Source: a virus. From it: 24,766 nucleotides of DNA. Where the stretch lies: the IMG/VR virus record IMGVR_UViG_3300029268_002517, positions 1-24,766 of that record. One strand, given 5' to 3'. This document shows, in pieces, positions 19,972 to 24,766 of this stretch. The notes beneath the pieces are model-generated. The model ran no database searches, was not told the DNA's origin, and worked only from the letters and a program-made list of their open reading frames with translations. The position numbers were made by a program, and so were the translations under genes. Within the stretch, counting starts at the first letter, position 1. Each line of letters starts with the position of its first letter.

Positions 19972-20303
19972 ACGACCTGCGCGCCACCCTCACGATTAAC
20001 GGCACCAGCCTGCCCAGCATCTTCGCTGCAGCGGGCTCGCTGCTGCAGGATCAGCTCGTCGGCGAAATGAGCGGCATCCTGCGCAGCCAGGGCTACGCGG
20101 TGGAGATCCCACAGGCGTGGGAAACCCCTCGCGAACTTAGCGCGCGGCTGGGCATTCACATCGGAACCTTCTCCCGCAAAATTAACATGGGCGCGTGCCC
20201 GAAACCTTACGATGTGATCCGCGACAAGCGCGGCATCGCGTCGCTCCGCAGTCACAGCGTCCTGGACGCATTCCTAACTAAACCCCAACACCGCAAATCC
20301 TAA
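19968..20303 (+). CDS. Early helix-turn-helix protein, unknown target
   Basis: A 111-residue protein. Residues 49-80 (WETPRELSARLGIHIGTFSR and KINMGACPKP) form a helix-turn-helix with a basic recognition helix. The N-terminal half (LRATLTINGTSLPSIFAAAG) is Ala/Leu-rich. The C-terminus is basic and disordered. ATG 19968 overlaps the previous stop; GGAGG lies 8 nt upstream. It precedes Gam in the early operon and may be a regulator or DNA-binding accessory factor of transposition. Confidence 0.65.
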   Translation: MNDLRATLTINGTSLPSIFAAAGSLLQDQLVGEMSGILRSQGYAVEIPQAWETPRELSARLGIHIGTFSRKINMGACPKPYDVIRDKRGIASLRSHSVLDAFLTKPQHRKS

Positions 20304-20307
20304 TCCC

Positions 20308-20832
20308 ATGAAACCAGAAGACACCGACCAATACAAAAACCTCGTCGATCTGCTCGCAGTATTCGCCGAAGCATCCAACCGTCTCGAAGTCCTGCAATCC
20401 GACATCCAAGGAGGACTGATCGAGATCGTTGATGAGAAACGGAAAGAGTATGCCGAAGCGCAGGCCGCGCTCAGCCAGGCGGAAAGCGCCATTGAGCTGA
20501 TCGCAACCTCGCATCCCGAGTGGTTCAGCGAAAAGCGCCGCAGCATCAAAACCCCATACGGGACGGTCAGCTTCCGGCGCTCCACGAAACTGATGGTCTC
20601 CAATGAAGAGGCCAGCATTATCCTCATTGAGCAGCTCTGCGACAACGAAGCCGCCGCGCAGCTCGTGCGTCAGGAAAAGGCCCTCAACCTCGAAGCCTTG
20701 GAAAAACTCACCGATGCGGAATTGAAGCAATACCGCATCCGACGCGTCACCGAGGACAACTGCAGCGTCAAGCCCGCCAAGATCGATCTCGGCAAAGCGG
20801 TGAAGGAATCCGCAGAGCAGGAGGCCGCATGA
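20308..20832 (+). CDS. Host-nuclease inhibitor Gam-like protein
   Basis: A 174-residue Gam family protein. Mu Gam binds linear DNA ends and protects the infecting phage DNA from RecBCD-type exonucleases; it is related to Ku. The N-terminal half forms a long coiled coil (residues 10-65, DLLAVFAEASNRLEVLQSDI and following). The centre has the family segment FSEKRRSIKTPYGTVSFRRS with aromatic and basic residues. Residues 95-160 (IILIEQLCDNEAAAQLVRQE) are helical. Length fits the family. The leader is A/C-rich without a Shine-Dalgarno site; the stop overlaps the next small gene. Confidence 0.92.
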   Translation: MKPEDTDQYKNLVDLLAVFAEASNRLEVLQSDIQGGLIEIVDEKRKEYAEAQAALSQAESAIELIATSHPEWFSEKRRSIKTPYGTVSFRRSTKLMVSNEEASIILIEQLCDNEAAAQLVRQEKALNLEALEKLTDAELKQYRIRRVTEDNCSVKPAKIDLGKAVKESAEQEAA

Positions 20833-21017
20833 TCGCCAGCGCGACCTACACACTCACCGCCGCTGACGCGCTTTCGCTGAGCGTTGCCAGCGGGTTCGCG
20901 GGCGCGGCAGCGATCATCATCGTGCTCCTCGTGTGGGTGCTCATCCGCGACGCGCGCGACGCACGCGACCGGCGCGACCACTACGTCTCCAGCCGCCGCA
21001 CGCCCACCGGGATCTGA
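20829..21017 (+). CDS. Small single-pass membrane protein, unknown
   Basis: A 62-residue protein with one membrane span (about 16-39, SVASGFAGAAAIIIVLLVW) followed by a charged tail rich in Arg and Asp (LIRDARDARDRRDHY). The tail is probably cytoplasmic by the positive-inside rule. The start overlaps the Gam stop by 4 nt. Its function is unknown; small membrane proteins occur in early regions of other transposable phages. Confidence 0.65.
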   Translation: MIASATYTLTAADALSLSVASGFAGAAAIIIVLLVWVLIRDARDARDRRDHYVSSRRTPTGI

Positions 21018-21019
21018 TT

Positions 21020-21211
21020 ATGAGCTTCCTCACAAAACCTCCCTACGATCAGCCTCTCCGGTGCGTCATTCCGGTGCCGCGCGAACTCACGCCCGCCGAA
21101 GCCCGGCGCGTGCATGTGCTGCATCTCCGGCGCGACTCGCTCCTCAAGTCGCTCGCCTTCGTCGAGGCCAAGCTCGCCCGCGAGCTCTCGGCCCTCGCCC
21201 CGCTCCCATAA
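21020..21211 (+). CDS. Small early protein, unknown
   Basis: A 63-residue protein starting MSFLTKPPYDQPLRCVIPVP. It has a Pro-rich N-terminus and a basic helical C-terminus (EARRVHVLHLRRDSLLKSLA). It begins two bases after the membrane-protein stop. No family recognised. A 9-bp-period repeat covers its stop codon and the start of the gp16-like gene. Confidence 0.6.
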   Translation: MSFLTKPPYDQPLRCVIPVPRELTPAEARRVHVLHLRRDSLLKSLAFVEAKLARELSALAPLP

Positions 21212-21241
21212 GTCCTATCCGTCCTATTCGTCCCATGTTAA
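21206..21241. repeat. 9-bp-period repeat at the gp16-like start
   Basis: Four 9-bp units: CCCATAAGT, CCTATCCGT, CCTATTCGT, CCCATGTTA. They span the stop of the 63-aa gene and the ATG of the gp16-like gene. Confidence 0.6.
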
Positions 21242-22020
21242 CTCCCAAACAAATCCAGAAATACTGGCGGACCTGGGCGAAGATCCTCGCCTGCCAGGGA
21301 TGGTCGCACGAGACGGCCGTGCGCAAGGACGCGCGCCGGAAGGCGACGCACATCATGTGCGGGCTCAGGAACCCGGACGGATCGGGCCGGAGCATGAAGT
21401 CGTTCGAGAACCGCGATTTCTCGCGCTGGCTGGCCGCTACAGCCCACCTGTGCGGCGAGGTGGACATCCGGGACCGGGACCGCGAGAACGCCGTGTGGAC
21501 GATTGAACGGCTCGCAGCGGGCTTTGAGAAACTCCTGGGCACCGACTATGTGAGCGCGCTGAAACTCGACTGGCGCGACACCGAAGACCTGGACAAGTTT
21601 CCGGTCGAAGATCCGCTCCGCTACCTGCGCGACGAAAAGGGCCGCATCGATCCGCGTGATGCCGGGCGCATGCTCGATCTGCAGAACCTCCGGAACACTC
21701 TCAAGAATCGCCTCGGGCGCGTGATCCAGCGCCTGAAGGATGGAGCGCTGAAGCCCGGCCCGGACTGCCCGCGCTTCTACGACCGCAGCCAGGAGGAAAT
21801 CATTTCCGCCCTGGTCAACAAAGAGGCAATCACTCCGCGCCCGCGCCTAGTCATCACTCCGAATGGTGCAGTTCCTGTGGAAGTGCCCGCCACGCCCTCG
21901 CAGCCGCGCCGCAAATACATCCTGGACGGAGGACGCAGATCTTTTGGAACGCCTGTCGAATCACCACCGCTAAGGAGGAACGTCCTATGCCACCACGGCA
22001 GAGAAAGCCTGCCACCGTGA
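21235..22020 (+). CDS. Mu gp16-like protein, DUF1018
   Basis: A 261-residue protein whose first 150 residues match the DUF1018/gp16-like regulator family of transposable phages: MLTPKQIQKYWRTWAKILAC, then ATHIMCGLRNPDGSGRSMKS and FENRDFSRWLAATAHLCGEV. The role of the family is unclear, although it is often annotated as regulatory. The C-terminal 60 residues are a linker rich in Pro and Arg (ITPRPRLVITPNG) and look disordered. I start at ATG 21235, which lies in a 9-bp-period repeat; the frame is open far upstream but those codons are another gene. Its end overlaps the start of the next gene by 34 nt. Confidence 0.85.
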   Translation: MLTPKQIQKYWRTWAKILACQGWSHETAVRKDARRKATHIMCGLRNPDGSGRSMKSFENRDFSRWLAATAHLCGEVDIRDRDRENAVWTIERLAAGFEKLLGTDYVSALKLDWRDTEDLDKFPVEDPLRYLRDEKGRIDPRDAGRMLDLQNLRNTLKNRLGRVIQRLKDGALKPGPDCPRFYDRSQEEIISALVNKEAITPRPRLVITPNGAVPVEVPATPSQPRRKYILDGGRRSFGTPVESPPLRRNVLCHHGRESLPP

Positions 22021-22163
22021 TGGGTCCCACCCCCGTTGCGCCTCCGGCGAAAAGCAAATACTGCACGCACGCGACCCCGCCGCCCACGAAGCTCCCTCCC
22101 GCGCCACTCGCCCTGCCCGCTCCCGAGCCGGTGCACCACCTGGCCGACAACGAACCGTCCTGA
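21987..22163 (+). CDS. Proline-rich 58-residue protein overlapping the gp16-like gene
   Basis: This gene starts 34 nt inside the gp16-like gene in another frame. It has the strongest ribosome site of this region, AAGGAGG, 8 nt before ATG 21987. The protein (MPPRQRKPATVMGPTPVAPP, then KSKYCTHATPPPTKLPPAP) is about one third Pro and surely disordered. The strong site argues for translation, perhaps as a coupling cistron for the next gene. Function unknown. Confidence 0.55.
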   Translation: MPPRQRKPATVMGPTPVAPPAKSKYCTHATPPPTKLPPAPLALPAPEPVHHLADNEPS

Positions 22164-22166
22164 GCT

Positions 22167-22526
22167 ATGGACTACGGAGAACTGGCAATCCGCATCGAGA
22201 GCTTCCTGCTCACGGCGAAGCGCTGGTTTTCCACGGCTGAAATCTGCCGGGCATGCGGATGCCAGGAGCGCCTGCTGCGGGCTGATGGCAAACGCCGCCC
22301 GATCTTCCGCAAGTTCGCGATCAGCTCGTCCGCCAAGGGGCTCAAGCATCTGAATTTCACCACGGTCACGGAGCGGCTCACTTACAAACACGCGCGCCTG
22401 AAAGTCCTGATCTCGAACCGCCGCGCGCTCGACGATTTGGCCGAAGCCACCCGCTGCTGCCTCACAGGGAAATTCCCCGACCAGCGCGAGCGCTTCACCC
22501 AGCAGGCAACTCTTTTTCCTTTATGA
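22167..22526 (+). CDS. Early HTH-like protein with a clamp-binding-like C-terminus
   Basis: A 119-residue protein of unknown family. The N-terminal half (ESFLLTAKRWFSTAEICRAC, then GCQERLLRADGKRRPIFRKF) has an HTH-like pattern with a basic wing and two Cys pairs (Cys27, Cys30, Cys32). The C-terminus ends TQQATLFPL; residues 113-117 (QATLF) match the QxxLF form of bacterial sliding-clamp motifs. It sits between the Pro-rich peptide and a SAP-domain protein and overlaps the latter by 4 nt. Confidence 0.6.
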   Translation: MDYGELAIRIESFLLTAKRWFSTAEICRACGCQERLLRADGKRRPIFRKFAISSSAKGLKHLNFTTVTERLTYKHARLKVLISNRRALDDLAEATRCCLTGKFPDQRERFTQQATLFPL

Positions 22527-22831
22527 GCCTGTTCAACGAGCTGCTCTGGAATTTCGACCATGAGGGATGGAACGAGGATGACATCCCGAAATTGAAATTG
22601 AAGGAGATCCAGTTTCTCTGCCAGGCGCTGGGCGCTCCGAAGTCCGGCACGAAGGAAAGGGTTTCCACCCGCTTGCTCGCGGTCCGGCAGGTGCGCATGA
22701 AGATCTCAAAATATCCGTCGACCTCAGATGGCGTCCATGCCCTGGTCGCAGACTATCCGAAGGAAGCCCTGAAATGGATGGCCAAGGAGGCTGGGCAGTG
22801 GAGATCCGGAAACAAAAAACGTCAGTCGTGA
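22523..22831 (+). CDS. SAP-domain protein
   Basis: A 102-residue basic protein. Residues 24-53 (LKLKEIQFLCQALGAPKSGT, then KERVSTRLLAV) fit the SAP motif, a small helix-extended loop-helix that binds AT-rich or branched DNA. The remaining C-terminal part is Lys/Trp-rich. The ATG overlaps the upstream stop. Within an early operon it may act in replication or DNA condensation during transposition; no partner is visible. Confidence 0.7.
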   Translation: MSLFNELLWNFDHEGWNEDDIPKLKLKEIQFLCQALGAPKSGTKERVSTRLLAVRQVRMKISKYPSTSDGVHALVADYPKEALKWMAKEAGQWRSGNKKRQS

Positions 22832-23310
22832 GCAATCCCAGCCGGGGACGCGCTCCGCAACTCAATAAATCTATGGAAATGCCTGAAAACCAAAACTCGG
22901 AACGGGCTGGGATTGGCTCGACGACATTGTTCGGCGATTTCCCGACGCAGCGCACAACCTCGGACTGCTTCTCTGCATGTCTCTCTTGGCTGCTCGGCCT
23001 GCCGCAAGATGATGTGCCTGACTTCACCGGCCCCGATGACGGCTTTTACCGCCGAGTGGCGGAATGGCTTCGCCCCCGTGGACTCCGCATGCTGCTCATG
23101 GAGTGGGACAGCCTCCCGGCAATGCTCGGCGGTCCGATCATCGCTCGCGGAATGACTCGCCGCCGGAAGTATCACGCAGTCCTTTGGGATGACAACGGGC
23201 TACTGCACGACCCGCACCCATCAAGGGCCGGATTCAGCGCACCGCCAACACACGCGATGCTGATATTGATTTTTGCGAACAGTGTAATCAACAAACCGAG
23301 TTCGGATTAA
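22828..23310 (+). CDS. Papain-like cysteine-peptidase-fold protein
   Basis: A 160-residue protein (from GTG 22828; ATG 22873 or 22879 also possible). It shows the order of a papain-like (C39-type) fold: RTTSDCFSACLSWLLGLPQ with candidate Cys47 or Cys51, a domain with WLRPRGLRMLLMEWD and GGPIIARGMT, then KYHAVLWDDNGLLHDPHPS with His116 and Asp128. The HDPHPS ending is a pattern I know from small C39-like proteins of phages and bacteria. It could cleave a phage or host protein, or be catalytically reduced. It begins in a GTGA overlap and is followed after 3 nt by the integrase. Confidence 0.65.
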   Translation: MSNPSRGRAPQLNKSMEMPENQNSERAGIGSTTLFGDFPTQRTTSDCFSACLSWLLGLPQDDVPDFTGPDDGFYRRVAEWLRPRGLRMLLMEWDSLPAMLGGPIIARGMTRRRKYHAVLWDDNGLLHDPHPSRAGFSAPPTHAMLILIFANSVINKPSSD

Positions 23311-23313
23311 TTC

Positions 23314-24270
23314 ATGGGACTCATTGATCAATTCCGCATCCAGGCAAGCTGCCGGGAACTGCAAAAGCGCACGGTTTCCACGTATGAATTTTGGATCCGG
23401 AAATTTTTCAAAGACATGGGAAAGCCTCCGGCCTCCGAGTGGACGGGAGAAATGGTCTCGCGATGGATGCACCGCCTAGACCGTGAAAACTACTCTTCCG
23501 TGTCGCGCAAGCAGGCGCTGTGCGCCTTGGTGTTCGTCTTCCGGCATGTGCTGATGGTTGACGTCGGGAACCTTGGTCTGCCAAAGCCTCCGAGGGAAAA
23601 CTTTCACTTGCGCACGATCCCGAGCCGGGAGGAACTCGGGCGCATTTTCTCTGGCCTGAAAGGGCAGCCGCGCTTGATGGCTGCCCTCATGTATGGGGCT
23701 GGCCTCCGAGTCGAAGAAACCTGCAAGCTCCGCGTCCAGGACATTGATTTCGATGCCAAGACGATCCGGATCCACGGCGGAAAAGGCGACAAAGACCGCC
23801 TGTGCCTTCTGCCTGAAATTCTCTTTCCACACCTTCAGCGCCAGATCGCCTGGCGCGCAGCGCTGCACGACCAGGACGTCGCGGCAGGGGCGGGATATGT
23901 CGATCTGCCTGGAAGATTGGCTATCAAATATCCATCTGCGCCTCGCGAGCTACGGTGGCAGTTTCTTTTCCCCAGCCAGGCTATCCGCGATCAGCGGAGA
24001 TGGCATGCTGTCCCGGAGGGAGTCCAGAAGGCCATGCGCGCGGCCGTTCGGGCGGCTGGGATCACCAAACGCGTCACCCCGCACACCCTGCGCCATGCCT
24101 TTGCCACCCATGCGCTGCGCGCAGGGAATGATATCCGGACGATTCAGGATCTCCTCGGGCATGAGCACATCGAGACGACGATGATTTATCTGCACGGCGA
24201 TATGGCCAGGGGGGTGTCACCGCTGGATCTTCCTCCACCTGCGGTCATTCGCCATCAAGCGTTGTGCTGA
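23314..24270 (+). CDS. Integron-type tyrosine recombinase (IntI-like)
   Basis: A 318-residue tyrosine recombinase. The N-terminal SAM-like domain covers about 1-90. The catalytic domain has Arg132 (GAGLRVEE), Lys157 or Lys160 in GGKGDKDRL, His257 and Arg260 (PHTLRHAFAT), His283 (LLGHEHIETT) and Tyr292 (MIYLH). Between the Lys and His-x-x-Arg boxes lies an insert, GYVDLPGRLAIKYPSAP then WQFLFPSQAI, which matches the extra domain that marks IntI integrases and is absent from XerC/D. It lies in tight order with early genes of a phage expected to integrate by transposition. No attI or attC is recognisable in the window. Confidence 0.9.
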   Translation: MGLIDQFRIQASCRELQKRTVSTYEFWIRKFFKDMGKPPASEWTGEMVSRWMHRLDRENYSSVSRKQALCALVFVFRHVLMVDVGNLGLPKPPRENFHLRTIPSREELGRIFSGLKGQPRLMAALMYGAGLRVEETCKLRVQDIDFDAKTIRIHGGKGDKDRLCLLPEILFPHLQRQIAWRAALHDQDVAAGAGYVDLPGRLAIKYPSAPRELRWQFLFPSQAIRDQRRWHAVPEGVQKAMRAAVRAAGITKRVTPHTLRHAFATHALRAGNDIRTIQDLLGHEHIETTMIYLHGDMARGVSPLDLPPPAVIRHQALC

Positions 24271-24271
24271 T

Positions 24272-24766
24272 ATGCCCGCCGATTCCCTCGTCAAAAACTG
24301 GCTTCACCGGCTGAAAAACCAGTTCTATCCGGACAACGCGAAGGATTTCTACCAGCAGCGCAGCGTCCTCATTACCGCCATCACGACCCCGGCCCGGTGG
24401 CTCGACGAGCGCGGGGTCCGGTTGCCTGAAAAGCGCCTGGACGCCATTTTGACCGACATCCTCCGGGGAATCATGCACCACGGCGACACGGCCCGGATCG
24501 GTTACTTCTGCCGATACTACCTGAAGGCCGTCCAGGACCACATGACCCACCAGGGCGAGAAATACTACGAGGAGGGCAAAAGCCTCCGGTTCATCGTCGA
24601 TACCGCCCTCGAAAACCTCTCCAAGAAGCAGGCCGCAAAGCTCCCGGATGCCCAGGACCGCACCACCGCCGACCTCGCCGCCCTCAACCGCCTGGTGGAA
24701 TCCACCCGCGTCAAGAAGAGGAAGGCAGCGGCGGTCAAAACCGACCTTCAGCAGGAGCTATTCTGA
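24272..24766 (+). CDS. Uncharacterised protein downstream of the integrase, clamp-binding-like C-terminus
   Basis: A 164-residue basic, mostly helical protein I do not recognise (ADSLVKNWLHRLKNQFYPDN, then DAILTDILRGIMHHGDTAR and YFCRYYLKAVQDHMTHQGEK). It begins one base after the integrase stop, so the two are probably co-expressed. The last residues LQQELF resemble a sliding-clamp-binding motif (QxxLF). There is no membrane span. The stop codon is the last triplet of the window. It could be part of the integrase module or another replication gene. Confidence 0.7.
   Translation: MPADSLVKNWLHRLKNQFYPDNAKDFYQQRSVLITAITTPARWLDERGVRLPEKRLDAILTDILRGIMHHGDTARIGYFCRYYLKAVQDHMTHQGEKYYEEGKSLRFIVDTALENLSKKQAAKLPDAQDRTTADLAALNRLVESTRVKKRKAAAVKTDLQQELF

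Noticed and set aside
24261-24271. Possible attC core at GTTGTGC near the integrase end
   Set aside because: It does not fit GTTRRRY (T at the second R) and there is no inverted partner or folded hairpin.

Overview
The window is an internal part of a Mu-like transposable (pro)phage genome. The defining set is a MuA-type transposase, a MuB-type ATPase, Gam, a Mu gp16-like protein, Mu-type terminase subunits (gp27/gp28-like), a DUF935 portal (gp29-like), an I/Z-type protease-scaffold, a decoration protein, a major capsid protein, a gp36-like protein, an F-like minor head protein and a G-like morphogenesis protein. Neither phage end, no tail genes and no tRNA or rRNA are visible, so the phage continues beyond both edges. 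GC content is high. Many genes start with A/C-rich leaders instead of strong Shine-Dalgarno sites, and short 7-bp-period repeats sit at many gene junctions. I guess a host in the PVC group, perhaps Verrucomicrobiota, but this is a low-confidence impression.

Layout. Late genes run leftwards (minus strand) from about 12.4 kb to 1. First comes an exported or lysis block: a nuclease-like lipoprotein, a second lipoprotein, a 33-aa membrane peptide, an alpha/beta hydrolase, an M15 peptidase and a TM/coiled-coil protein. Then come a small winged-helix protein, the terminase subunits, portal, protease with nested scaffold, decoration protein, capsid, a type-IV-pilin-like protein, gp36-like, F-like and G-like proteins, and a beta-rich protein at the left edge. 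Most junctions are 4-nt ATGA/GTGA overlaps. Early genes run rightwards (plus strand) from about 14.4 kb to 24.8 kb. They start next to a leftward XRE-type repressor, which is followed by an uncharacterised lower-GC gene, probably a lysogenic-conversion gene. The early operon holds two or three small regulators, the transposase, the ATPase, several small unknowns, Gam, gp16-like, a SAP-domain protein, a papain-like protein, an integron-type tyrosine recombinase and a last unknown protein. Early and late operons diverge, unlike Mu and as I recall for BcepMu.

The most unusual points are: an IntI-type integrase in a phage that should move by transposition; Glu where the second catalytic Asp of the transposase is expected; a pilin-like protein between capsid genes; a lipobox protein with a PD-(D/E)XK-like core and an alpha/beta hydrolase beside the endolysin; a near-perfect palindrome at the repressor start; a hairpin-rich 145-nt gap between portal and protease; two early proteins with clamp-binding-like C-termini; and about ten degenerate heptamer arrays at gene boundaries, several serving as the leaders of capsid genes. 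No stretch longer than 300 bases lacks a gene.
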